Source: Orobanche coerulescens (taxonomy: Eukaryota; Streptophyta; Magnoliopsida; Lamiales; Orobanchaceae). From it: a stretch of 64,000 nucleotides of DNA. The DNA lies in NCBI GenBank assembly GCA_033398695.1, contig CM065815.1:5946501-6010500 (forward strand). Reading direction: 5' to 3'. A program made the position numbers and the translations under genes. The notes beneath the pieces are model-generated. The model was not told the DNA's origin. It did no database searches and saw only the letters and a program-made list of their open reading frames with translations. Numbering within the stretch: position 1 is the first letter of the stretch; each line of letters begins with the position of its first letter. Positions 42,421-54,600 of the stretch are shown here, piece after piece.

Positions 42421-44819
42421 CAGGCATTTCAAAAATCCTCCGCGAATTAGCATAGGTATCATATTCATTGCAATTTGCAATCTCGAACTAACATGTTGGT
42501 GAGACATGTCATCTCTTCTGGAGATTTCATATTAGTTGTTGTTAAACTCACCAACCATACATATTCTCAACTTCATGTGTTGCAATAATTTCATAATAAT
42601 TGGGAGATGTTGCTAGTAAGACATACTTCATAGATTTTCACTGGTAGTTCCATTGAGCTCTTCAGGAGTCTCAATTAAGTATAAACATCAACTTATACTG
42701 CTATAATTGCAAATATGTTATTTATTTTCTTTATGAAAATTCCGGATCGGACACCATCATTTATATCGTCTCTCCCCCTGATCCACAAATCACTTGTAGA
42801 TCACGAATGGATATATTTTCTTCTTACCACACACCATATTGACTCTATGCAACTAGTTGAGATAACTTCATTCTTCTATTATAGCCTACAATTCTTTCAG
42901 ATCTAGTGGGTGGTTGATCTTATTTCAACGCACTCTCAATGCATTATAAATGCAGAGAACCATATAAATAAAGATATTTTTTTCTTTGCAGATAGCGCTG
43001 AAGTTTTCAATACCTTCTTTGAATTAGATGATGAATTAAGCCTTGATTATATATTAGTTCATGTAGAACTAGTAAGATATACAAATGCAATAATTGCACT
43101 GAGATGTGATGCTTCCGGACCATGAATCTATTCATCATCATTTGGTATAAAGGTGACCTTAATTGGATCAGGTGACTAATCAATCATTTTGATGAGCGTA
43201 TTTCATTCATGTAAATCGCTCTGTACCTTCTAGGTATAAGGGGTTGATATACAAATAATACACTTTCCAAGTGTTTGTAAATTAAGATATATCATAGATA
43301 TTTCAATACGATCTCAAATTATCTTCTCAAATAAAATGTCAATTGGATCCCATCTGGAGTTCCAATCAATCTAAGATCATTCATATCTATATATGACATT
43401 GAGTCATTAATATACCTTTCGTTAGTCGAATAATATTGACTAAGATGGTTATTTCAAATTCGACTATACTATTTGAATCTATATAAAGACTTGAAATTTG
43501 AAGGAATATATATATTTAGATTTTGATTTATATGCTTCAGGCATATCATCCATCTAGGATTTCATGTATCCATAAGACAAATTTTCATGTACTCCCAGTC
43601 TCACTCAATATCTATATATAATTCAATTCATGAGTGGTCTTATAAAAAAATATAATCATTGTAAGCAATTTTGACTACAAAAGTCGTGCTTCATATTTCA
43701 TGTTTGCATGAGTAATGCTAAAAATTATTGGTAACTCTTCAAGAGTTCCAATTATCATAATCTTATATAGTATAAATATTGATCAATATTCAGTAATCTT
43801 TATTCAATATGCTATTTTGGATTGTAGGCCAAATAATAAAGTATCGTCATTAATCTAAATCATGTTAGATTATTTTGACCATTTTAACCAAATATTTCAT
43901 TTCCGACATTAATCAACCTAGATCACCATGATCTTTATTTGTATCAAGTGCTATTGTTAAATCTATTGATATAGGCTCCACATTTCATTGTAACAAAATT
44001 CGTAGAATGTTCTATAATTTAATTCTCTTCAAGAGTACGCTCTTCAAGAGCAACGTCTTCAGGACGTTGAATTTTGTCACTAATATTTATTATTTGATCT
44101 CCGGAGATATACAATATAGTTCTCACCATTTAGGTGGACTAGCCTTAAACTCAATTGTAGCACTTGCATGTGTCTTTTTCCAAGACATCAATTTCCAGCT
44201 GGATTTATTTAAACTCTTCTAGAGTATATACATATTATTGATTGAAGTTTCTGCAAGATTGATAATCATTTGAACTTCAAGTTCATAATTTTCCAAATAA
44301 TTTTCTTGATCGGTTGATACTTTCCTCCCCCTAATGTCGGGAATGATACTATCTTACAATATCAATCTTATTCACATCACCCATCAATACTTCAGGTATT
44401 GTCATAAAGAGAACCGTAACCGACATATTTTCATAATCAATTGGAGCCATAAAGGGGATATGCACACTGAATTACTTGTCGGAATTCAAAATATTGCACT
44501 TTTATCGATATCAAATCATAAATTATTCAAATATGTAAACTTTAAGTTTACTGTGATGATGATTCGAATTCAAAATAAGAATAAAGACAACTATGTCAAC
44601 CTCAAATTCGTTCTCGAATGAGTTTTTGACATAATCAACCTTTATTTTATTGAATTCTTAATTCGATAATCTACTTTAGAATATATCAATATTATTCTAA
44701 CTTTAAACATTAAAAGATAGTAGTAGTTCCTCATTCAGGGAGAAATATTATATCTTTCAAGAGCATTTATTTTTCTCAACTGCATTTTTATACTTTATCA
44801 ATGATACAAGTATCATCAT
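42421..44819. other. AT-rich decayed repeat DNA, no gene recognised
   Basis: Only short frames without motifs. Recurrent 'ctcttcaagag' near-palindromes occur at about 44026-44050 and related 'cttcaagagttcc' words elsewhere (for example 43737). It probably continues the decayed LTR element to the left. The last five bases (atcat) may be the target site of the next LTR. Confidence 0.4.
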
Positions 44820-46130
44820 TGTTTGCCACTAAGTATACAGAATACAGCTTGGAAGGTGTTTAAGCAACAAACTGTACGATTTACAAATTAGAGTGCGTAG
44901 CGGAAGTCTTGTTAAAGTAAGTTGCTGTAAATACAGCAACTAGGTTTTCTCTTGTTTGCTTGGTGCGTACAGGGTATGCAATGTATACTTAAAAATAATC
45001 ACAGTAATGAAAACAATAAGTTGTAGAAGGTAAATAACACGATATTTAAAGTGGTTCGAGGTAAACCCCTCTACGTCCACTGGTCCTCCACACAGGAGTA
45101 AAAATGTTTATTATAAACACTACATACACAATTACGTGTCTATAATCAAACCTATCCTTGTATCGTTCACACAGATTGATACAAAGATTGTCGGTTTCAA
45201 CCGTTCACACAGATTGGTCAAAGCTAACTCTTGACTTGCTTCTTCACACACAGTTCCAAAGCTTCGTCCTATTCGTCTCACACAGGTCGGAATATCTTCT
45301 TTAGTTCACACAGAATAGGTTTTTACTCAAAGGTAAAAAGTAAAGTAACCGGGTAAGAACAACAGCTTGAATATGAAGTTCTTTGAGCTGATGATGGATG
45401 TTCTTGATGACTGAGTATATTTCTTCTTCTTCAGATATGAATTGATGCTTGAAGAAATATACTTTCTCTTGATATACTTTTCTTGTGATGTTCACGGATG
45501 TATCTCAGTATACAAACTCAGGGGTATATATAGCTTCTGAATAGATCCGTTGGGAATAGATCCGTTGAGCCAATAGTCTGTTCCAACGTGTTGATTATGA
45601 TAAGATCTGGATTTTGTTCCTTGATTGAAGATCTCTGTCGGTTGGTTTTTAAATACTTTATCCCTTTCAGTATTTAAATACTTCTTTTCAAACGGGGCTT
45701 GACTTTAGTGTAGAAAGGAGATTTCGTTCTAACGGTCTTCAGCCTTGTTGGATAAGTGTTTGAATATCTTTACACTTTATAGCTGGATCGCTGTATCCAA
45801 CATGTTGATTGACTTTAATGTTGTAGCTGTAGGTTCCGTGCTGTAGGCTATCTCAGAGTTGCTGTATGGAACGATGATGTATGAATGATTCAGGACAGCT
45901 TCCATACTTCGTGTCATATCGCTTTGCTGTTTGATGACATTTTATCCTTTTGCTGTATGTTGGCAGTGCGAATACTTGCTGTATGATGGCACTTGACATC
46001 TTGCTGTATGTTGAGGCAATCGCAGGATACAGGATAAGTTGTTCAGCAATATGAACATCTTCGGAACAACTACTTGCTGTATGATAATTGCTGTTTGGTA
46101 ATTATCAAAACAAGATTGTTTTTCCCAACA
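44820..46130 (-). repeat. SIRE-type copia 3' LTR, minus strand
   Basis: On the minus strand it starts TGTTGGGAAAAACAATC at 46130 and seems to end GGCAAACA at 44820 (1311 bp; that end is tentative). It follows a polypurine tract AAAAAGGGAGAAAT, the usual SIRE/Maximus context. Near its start are several 'CATACAGCAA' words; near the other end a perfect hairpin (GTTGCTGTA-AA-TACAGCAAC, 44921-44940). A TATATATA box is near 45524-45531. Confidence 0.8.
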
Positions 46131-46146
46131 ATTTCTCCCTTTTTGA
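46131..46146 (-). other. Polypurine tract of the SIRE-type element
   Basis: Minus strand AAAAAGGGAGAAAT directly before TGTTGGG of the LTR. Confidence 0.8.
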
Positions 46147-46892
46147 TAATGTCAAAACTTCTTGATGATGCCAAAACCTTGATTCGAACTGTTCTAGTCT
46201 TCTTTCGAATTTCCCCTTTTTGAACTATTCCGGCCTTCGAAAGATGCCAAAAACCTCTTAAGCAACTTTGATTGGAGAGGCTTTCTTCTTGGTCTTCTGT
46301 CGAATGTTTTGGTCTTCAGCAATTAGTCTAACAATATGAACTGCTCGTAGGTAAGTTATAAAATGATAGCATCTAACAGGAAAGTGTATTACAACTTAAA
46401 CTTATGATTGGCGCGCAGGTACAATCTTACAGTGTAGTCTAGTGTTAAATACAACTTAACCTATCAACTGTTCATAGACAAGTTCTTACAGCTTGTATAC
46501 TAAACAAGTTTCATACTTTTTTGCAGTAGAATAAATTGAAATCGTAATCAAACAGTAACACAGTAGTATATTACGAGTTGTAATCTTTCCAGATAAAAAG
46601 GATTTTATTGATTAAGGGCAAAGATTACAATGAGAGTAGGAATAAAGATACAGAATTTGTGCTGTTACAAAATTATTGCTAAACGGATCATCTATTTCCT
46701 AGCTCCTGTATTGAGCATGTCTCCAGGGCCTCCTGTCTGGATCGTTTTCGGTTACTCTCCACCAGTGTTCTAATGAATCATTGCCTCGATCTAGATATAT
46801 CGCTTTTCCTTCAGCCAATTGGTCAAAGGCAAGAATCCAGTCATCTGGTGAGTGATTCGATCTCCTTCCCGGTGCCTAGATTTCATTAAAAT
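46147..46892 (-). other. 3' untranslated interior of the SIRE-type element
   Basis: About 750 bp between the stop of the env-position ORF and the polypurine tract. No gene seen. Confidence 0.6.
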
Positions 46893-48540
46893 CTACAATG
46901 GGAGCTTTCCTTTTTCTAACATTTTGGAAAATTCTACCGCAGCCTCCACCAGTGTTCTGCATTTGTTGAAGATGGCGGACTCCCTGATGAGCTTCACAAA
47001 ATACCTCATGAGTTCATTTTTCCTCCACTGCTTCACTTCTTCTGCTGTTGGATGACGGTTGGTAGGCAGATGGATTTCCACAGGCTTTTGCACATTGTTC
47101 TTCCATGGCAGGTTGGGATCGTGGAACTCTGGTCGAGAACCAGATACCCTGTATCCTTGTGCAGGTGCAGCCAATCGGGATATTGCAGCACTGATGCTGT
47201 ATTCAAGTATAGCATCAAATTCTTTTTCTTTTTCTAATCTCCATTGTCTAGCAGCTTCCCGTGACTCTTTCCCCTTTTTGGCCTCATCAAGGTAAGAGAC
47301 TTTTTCATCTAAGCGCTCCAGGATTTTCATGGCGTTATCCTGTTTGGTCTCCATACTTGAAAATTTTTCTACCAAGGATTGAACCACCAGCGACATATCA
47401 TCTATCTTTTGATCATGTCCTCTAAGCTGGGAGCATGTTTCCTGTACGGCAGATACATTTTTGGCTTCAGAGACGCGGAGCTTTGCTTGTTCTTCCTTAA
47501 GGATCTGCTCCTGGCACTGTTGGAGTTGGTTGAGAGCTTGCTTTAAGACTCTGGGCAATATGCGGAAGGCTTCTTCCACTTTGTATATTTCTCGCTTGAC
47601 ACCAGTCATTTCGTCAATCGCAGTCTCGTGCAACCAGTTAATCTCTTTCTCAACAGTGTGCAGCGCATTTACAACGTCCTGTAGGAAAACTGTTTGGCGG
47701 CCAAGAGCATGAAGTTGCTCGTTCCTTGCTTCTGTTCTGGGAGAGTCGGACTTTGCTAGATCTTCAGCTCCATTGAGCTGTCGGATGACCACGTGGGCTC
47801 GTGATCGTTGCGGTTCATCCTCAGGTAAGAAAATGTCATCGGGTTCCGCTGTTGGAGATGCAGGGGCATCCTGTTTGGATTCGGTAGACAAATGTATAGG
47901 AGGAACTGAATCCTCCTGTTGTCTCTCAGCGTCCGCCTGCTCCAGCAGAGGGACTGATTCCTCATGCGGGATGGCGTGGGCTTGGTCGTCTGATTGCGCG
48001 GCGACAGGCTCAGGTGCCTGTTGTGAAAATGTTGGTTCTTCGGCGACAGGAGGGACTGAATCCTCCGTGTCATGGGCAGTTTCTTGCTGTCTAGGAGGGG
48101 ACTGTTGTTGGCTCGATGTCCCTTCTCCCTGGTGTTGTTGTTTCCTTCGAAACTCCTGTTCTCTTGTTTCTTCACGGCTCATTATCAGACCAGTCTGGAA
48201 GGCGTCGTCGTCATCGTCTGAGTCGTGGTCTGATTTGGGAGAGATAGGAATTGTGTCTCCGTACAGAGATTTCCCTTTTAATCGAGCATCAGCTTTATCC
48301 ATGAAATAGCTCGAAATCAGCTCTTTGCAGAAAATGTTGTTCCATTGGATTAGGACTTCAATGTTCGGAGAATCTGTTACCTCCAGGACAAACAATTCTT
48401 CTTCATTCCACTCCGCCAGTTGTACAGAGTTTTATAAGGTGCGACCCTATATGATTTCCACTGTACGAACCGTTCATAAGCTTGTTCGATTTGAACTAAC
48501 AGTAGAGTTTCATGTATGATAGCCGAGGGGGAGGGGCTCC
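46893..48540 (-). pseudogene. Env-position coiled-coil ORF of the SIRE-type element, 5' end lost
   Basis: A 500-codon open frame (48395 to 46893) begins FVLEVTDSPNIEVLIQWNN. A further 45 codons in another frame (48540-48400; ETLLLVQIEQAYERFVQWKS) join it through a frameshift. Residues about 55-215 are acidic and rich in Gln, Pro and Ser; 225-385 look like coiled coil (VVNALHTVEKEINWLHE, LKQALNQLQQCQEQILKEEQ); the tail is basic and mixed. No transmembrane segment is obvious. Its place between pol and the 3' LTR of a SIRE-type element is where the env-like ORF of that lineage sits. I do not recognise a defined domain. The gene is truncated at the junction with gypsy sequence at 48560. Confidence 0.6.
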
Positions 48541-48560
48541 GTACAGTATGTGGGTCTACT

Positions 48561-49004
48561 GTAGGCGTCCACGTCCACGAGTTGCCATTATCCTAGGGCA
48601 TACCACACGCAACGACCCTTCAGTACTTACCCAATGACAGGGAGAAAATAAAATGGAGAGTTATATTACATCTCTAGCAATGATGATTTACGCATGTCAC
48701 ACATATACTTATGAATTTATAAGAAAACAATTTGATGCCCAAATACTTTATCATAAAATTCTTATGTACAAAATATAATGAAGATGCATCTTTAATGTAT
48801 GAATCACGGTTGATCTGGTAAACTGCATTCATCACATAATGAATAATAATAACTTAATGTACCTTGGAGTCGACGTGGAGCGGCAGAGGTGGATGATCAT
48901 AATTGCTAAAAATATTTGACTACTTGCGAAATAAAATTTCAGTTTTGAAAAAGAAAACATTTCAACGAGTCTACAGAACCGTAGACCCGCTCCGATACCA
49001 CTTA
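48561..49004 (-). mobile_element. Extra partial interior of element D (start of gag, leader, primer site)
   Basis: This matches 55970-56410: first codons of gag (ATG near 48589), the leader, and the primer site GCTCCGATACCA (plus strand, 48989-49000). It lies left of the left LTR, in the same orientation, where host flank would be expected. It ends abruptly in the SIRE-type ORF. Confidence 0.88.
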
Positions 49005-49430
49005 TGTAGCGACCACTTTTCTAAAATATAATTCTTCAAATTTTAGGAAGAATAAATAGAAATTTTGCAGCGGAAATGCATTTTAAAAAGACGAACTTAA
49101 TAATCGCAAGTAATAATCCCAAGTCACCATTAAATAAAAACATACTTCGACGTGAAATTAAAACAAGTCGAACAATTGTTCGAAAAGCGTAGCTTGAGGA
49201 AAATTATAGTAAATAAATAAATATCAACTCATGAAGTTTGATCATCCCACACTCAAGTGCATGCCACATCGAGCTCCTCAACCTGAAATGGGGTAAATAG
49301 TGGGGTGAGCTTCCAACTCGCTCAGTGTGGAGAGTACGCAATATGTCTACGTTAATTACTAAATATATTAGCAAGTATAAACAACATGATTGATAAATTC
49401 TGAAGCCCGTCGGCTAGCCCGAAGGCTTTA

Positions 49431-49510
49431 TGCACAATTAAGTGCTTCTGATTGATTGTACATTTAAGTGCTTCTGACTGGTTGCACATTTAAGTGCTTC
49501 TGACTGATTT
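49431..49510. repeat. 26-bp tandem repeat, three units, left LTR
   Basis: Unit TTGCACATTTAAGTGCTTCT plus GACTGA. The right LTR has four units (56825-56930). Confidence 0.9.
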
Positions 49511-49956
49511 CACGTGCACATACGAGACAATATATAAAGCAATTAAAATAAACAAAAGCGTAATAAATCCCCACACCTGGATAAAATGCAGTTCTTGACT
49601 TGGATGTGATGAAGATGCTTGACTCGACAACTCTAGGCCCGTAAATTCTTGTTATTATCTACAATTAATAATAATAATAATCACTATTATTATAATTTAT
49701 AAATATATAATCACTGGGAATAAAATACGAGGCATAGATTAAAATTTAATTATTAATATTAATGAATACAATCAATATTTTAATGGCTTGCGCCAAAATA
49801 GGGCTGGAATTGATTATTGAAAAGCTAATTAGAGTAGCACTGAAAAATTAAACATTTTAAGGACTGAAATTGAATAAACTAAAGAGTTGATTTGGGGTTA
49901 TCGAAATGTCTGGAAACAAGGGGGACTCAATTGAATAACCCTAGGAAGTTAGGGGG

Positions 49957-49964
49957 TATAAATA
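49957..49964 (+). promoter_or_regulatory. Plus-strand TATA box in left LTR of element D
   Basis: TATAAATA within GGGGTATAAATACCC, followed by a long C/T-rich leader (about 49985-50060). It is oriented opposite to gag-pol. Because the box is nearly palindromic, use in the sense direction is not excluded. Confidence 0.5.
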
Positions 49965-50158
49965 CCCTATCCTTCCTCACGGGTCGGCCGAAATAATCTC
50001 ATTTCTCCTGTTCTCACTCCTCGTCTCTCACTCTCTCACTCTCCCTCTCCCAACTCCTCACACACACACACACATTCACACAAACACCGAACGCACACAC
50101 ACATAACTGCATACACACACAGAGAGACACTCGAATTCACACACACCACACCAATTCG

Positions 50159-50266
50159 ATGGAAAAGGCAGAGGCCTCGGTGGTGGCGGCGATTGCAGCG
50201 CATGGCTGTTGTCGGGGCGGCGAAGGTGGGTGGACCGAAACGGGTTCGGTCGAGGTTCTGGTTTAA
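50159..50266 (+). CDS. Small ORF of 35 codons downstream of the antisense TATA box, left LTR
   Basis: MEKAEASVVAAIAAHGCC... is the first ATG frame after the TATA box at 49957. The same frame is open in the right LTR (57586-57693) with two or three residue changes. A donor-like CCAG|GTAACG lies at about 50374 and an acceptor-like TTGCAG at about 50597, so a spliced antisense transcript is possible. Translation is not shown. Confidence 0.3.
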   Translation: MEKAEASVVAAIAAHGCCRGGEGGWTETGSVEVLV

Positions 50267-51567
50267 GACCCGAACTCGTGACGGCGGTGAAGGTGATGTG
50301 TGGCGGCGACGCGATTTGGAAGGGGAAATAAGTGGCGGAAATCGGAGTTTGACGCGCGGCCGAGGAAAATTTTCCAGGTAACGTTTCGGGATCTGAAAAT
50401 TTGTTATGAGTTGGATTTGGGTTTGAAAATGGGTTGACCCGGTCTAGATCGGATTTCTGGTTCTGAGCAGGATGTTTGGATTCGGGCTGTGCTTGTGGGT
50501 TCGGGCTGGGCTTGTGGGTTGTCGAATGAATATTTCATGTTTGGGGTTTGATGATTTCAATCGTTTTTTTTTTCTTCTTGGTGGTGATGGCTTGCAGCGG
50601 CGACGGGATGGTATTCCGAAAACATAAAAGGGGCAGTGAGTTGGGGATGATGGTTCGGTTCATGCCGATAAAGATGATGAAGGTGATTATGACAAAAACT
50701 GGGGCTGGTATTAAAGACAGTAATTTATTGGATTTGAACAATATGAGATAGTAGATGCCCAAAACAAAAAGGATTAAGAGTTTTACAGAACTTAAATTTT
50801 TGCTTAAAATGAGGTCAGACAAACAAAATATGATAAACCTTAAAGCTTACCTATGGCTACAAGATGATGTTGATTGGTCTGATGATGATGATTGTACGAC
50901 GACGGCAGGGAGAGAAAAGAAAATATTGGTGTATTGTGTGATCAGTTCTGAGTTTTAAATTTATATATTGTATTGAAATGATTTCAAATGTTTCTTATTT
51001 ATTTGTGTTAATTATGACATAATTGTTTGAGAATTTATTTTCAATTAAATGGGTTGATTTGAGAGGTTAGAAATGAATGAATGAAAATGGAACTGCAGCC
51101 AAAACGTTTCTCTTGGAGAAACAAATAGTCCTTGGACTAAGATGATAATTGGGCTGAAAATATATATTTGTTAATTGGGCCACTAAATTAATTATAAGTT
51201 TTGGGCTGAATTTTAAATAATAATAATAAAATTAATATTACTTCTAATAATAAATAATAGAGATAATATTAATAATAATAGTAATAATAAATAATAAATA
51301 ATATTATTATTTATCTTGTAAAATCTTTTGGGTAACGATTAATATTGCTTAAAATTTGACTTGGGCCTAGAAATGACAACATGAAACACGATGAAATAAA
51401 ACGAGAAATGACACGACATGAAATACATGACTGTACATGAATTAAATGACAAAATGAATTTGCATGATAATGAATTAAACGATAAACTATTCGGGCATTA
51501 ATTTAATAAAATTGAATATAATTTCTATAATTCACAATAAATGTATATGCGAAATTGGGGCGTTACA

Positions 51568-51608
51568 ACCTACCCCCCTTTAACAAATTTTCGTCCTCGA
51601 AAATTAAG
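51568..51608 (-). other. Polypurine tract and 3' untranslated spacer of element D
   Basis: Minus strand AAAGGGGGGTAGGT before the LTR, after 'TTTTCGAGGACGAAAATTTG', the usual chromovirus 3' end. Confidence 0.85.
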
Positions 51609-54600
51609 TTACGTACCTTGAAAAATGAATGTTGGATACTTAGAACGGATCTCCTCTTCACGTTCCCATGTTGCCTCATTTGGTCCATGACGACTCCATT
51701 GAACTTTCACCAATTTAATCTCTTTGTTTCGTAACTGGTGTACCCTACGCTCCAAAATAGCTGTAGGTACCTCCTCATAAGTCAGGTTCTTGGCTACATG
51801 CAAGTCTTTGAAATTGCATATATGACCAGGATCATGTATGTATTTTCTCAGCATGGAGACGTGAAAGACATTGTGCACCCCCGATAACTCTAACGGCAAT
51901 GCCAAACTATAAGCAAGATCACCAACGCGACCCAAAATCTCAAAAGGTACGATATAACGAGGCTGTAGCTTTCCCTTTTTACCGAATCGTATTACTCCTT
52001 TCATCGGCGCTACCTTTAGTAACACCTTCTCTCCAATCTCAAATTGTATATCTTTCCGTCGTTTATGAGCATAAGACTTCTATCGATCCTGAGCAGTCTT
52101 AATTTTACTTCTGATTTCGGCTATCTTCTCTACAGTCTGTCCGATCAATTCTGGACCCAAAATCTTTCCTTCTCCAACCTCACTCCAATAAAGAGGCGAT
52201 CGACATTTCATTCCGTAGAGAGCCTCGTATGGGGCCATTTGTATAGTTGCTTGGTAACTATTGTTATAAGCAAACTCTACTAACGGCAAAATATTCTCCC
52301 AATTCTCACCAGTATCAAGAACACACGCCCTCAACAAATCTTCAAATGTCTTGATAGTCCGTTCAGATTGACCATCGGTCTGCGGATGATATGCAGTACT
52401 GAAATTCAATTTAGTGCCCAATGCACTCTGCAGACTCTTCCAAAATTTCGACGTAAATCGTGGATCTCTATCCGAGACGATCGACACTGGAACACCATGT
52501 AACCTCACAATCTCCTGAATATAAATCTTGGCATATTGTTCCATGCTGTAAGTCACCCTCACAGGTAGAAAATGAGATGACTTCGTCAAACGATCTACTA
52601 TCACCCAGATAGCATCGTTCTTCCTCACGGTTTGTGGTAGACCAACTACGAAATCCATTGTAATATGCTCCCATTTCCATTCTGGAATTTCCAACGGTTG
52701 AAGTAAACCTCCTAGCCGTTGGTGTTCTGCCTTTACCTGCTGACATATCATACACCTCTCCACAAATACACCAATGTCTCGTTTCATTCCTCTCCACCAA
52801 AAGAACTTCTTCAAGTCGTGGTACATCTTTGTACCTCCCGGATGAGCAGAGTATGGTGCATTATGAGCTTCTTCAAGGATTTGCCTCCTAAGGGATGTGT
52901 CTTTAGAAACATACAACTTCCCATCGTAAGTCAAAACGTCGTCTGCGGCAATGACAAATTTCTCAATACTCCCATCTTGTGCTCGATCTTTCATCTTACA
53001 CAAGAACTTATCACGTGGTTGAGCCTCCTTAATCTTATCTCTCAAGTTTGGTTGCAAGACCAAAGATGATAAGATTGCTTTCGAACGTTTTGAAGACTCA
53101 ACTACCTCAATCCTCAACTGGGAGAACTCCTTTATCAAACTCTCCTGATCGGTCAAGCAAGCTAACTCGCCTCTAGTCTTCCGACTCAAGGCATCAGCTA
53201 CTACATTCGCCTTACCCGGATGGTAATGGATGGTACAATCATAGTCCTTCACCAATTCTAACCATATCCTTTGTCTCATGTTAAGATCCTTCTGTGTGAA
53301 AAGATACTTCAAACTTTTATGGTCCGTGTATATCTCACACTTCCCTCCGTAGAGATAGTGACGCCAAATCTTCAGCGCATGTACAACAGCAGCCAACTCC
53401 AAATCATGCGTTGGATAGTTCAACTCATGCGGTTTAAGCTGTCTCGATGCATAGGCTACTACTTTACCATGTTGCATCAGAACACAACCCAACCCCTGCT
53501 TTGAGGCATCACTATAAATAACAAAGTCTTTCGTCGGATCAGGAATCGTTAATACTGGTGCCGAGGTTAGTCTCCTTTTCAACTCTTGAAAACTTTCCTC
53601 ACACTTGTCACTCCATTCAAACCTCACGCCTTTCCTTGTTAACTGGGTCATAGGAGTGGCGATTTTCGAAAATCCTTCGATAAATCTTCTATAATAGCCA
53701 GCTAAGCCCAGAAAGCTGCGAACTTCGCTCGCATTCTTGGGTATTACCCAACTACTCACTGCTACAACTTTATCGGGATCTACCTCAATCCCTTTTGAAG
53801 TCACCACATGTCCAAGGAATCCAACTCTGTTCAACCAAAACTCACATTTCTTAAACTTGGCATACAACTTCTCCTTGCGAAGTGTCTCCAATGTAATTCT
53901 CAAATGCTCTTGGTGTTGTTCCTTGTCCTTAGAATACACCAAAATGTCATCTATGAAAACTATCACGAACTTATCCAAGTAAGGTTGGAACACCCTGTTC
54001 ATCAAATCCATAAAGACTGTCGGTGCATTACTCAGACCAAATGGCATCACTACAAATTCAAAATGTCCATAACGGGTCCTGAAGGCCGTCTTGGGAATGT
54101 CACACTTCCTAATCTTCAATTGGTGATATCCCGACCGCAAATCGATCTTCGAAAAGGTTCCGGCTCCTCTCAACTGATCGAATAGATCCTCGATTCTCGG
54201 TAGTGGGTACTTGTTCTTCACCGTGAGTCGATTCAACTCTCTGTAATCTATACACATCCGAAGTGACCCATCCTTCTTTCTTACAAATAGTACTGGTGCA
54301 CCCCATGGTGATACACTAGGACGAACAAATCCGAGCTCCAGCAGCTCTTGAATTTGGACCTTCAATTCTTGAAGTTCCCTCGGAGCCATTCTATATGGCG
54401 CTTTGGATGTTGGGGCCGCCCCAGGGACTAAATCAATACTAAACTCCACTTGCCGGTCGGGTGGAACTCCCGGAAAATCTTCTGGAAACACATCCAAAAA
54501 CTCCCGTACTAGAGGTACGTCTATAGGGGACACCTCATTAGTACTAGTGTCGACCAAACTCACCAAATAACCCTGACATTGCTCCTTTCTTAGGCTTCTT

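Larger units (their letters stand above)
49005..51567 (-). repeat. Element D LTR, left
   Basis: 2563 bp; on the minus strand TGTAACGCCCC... to ...GGTCGCTACA. It contains three copies of a 26-bp unit (49431-49510) and a plus-strand promoter-like block at 49957. Confidence 0.94.

Noticed and set aside
47773..48309. 178-codon plus-strand frame opposite the env-position ORF
   Set aside because: Cys/Ser-rich shadow of the Gln/Pro-rich minus-strand frame.
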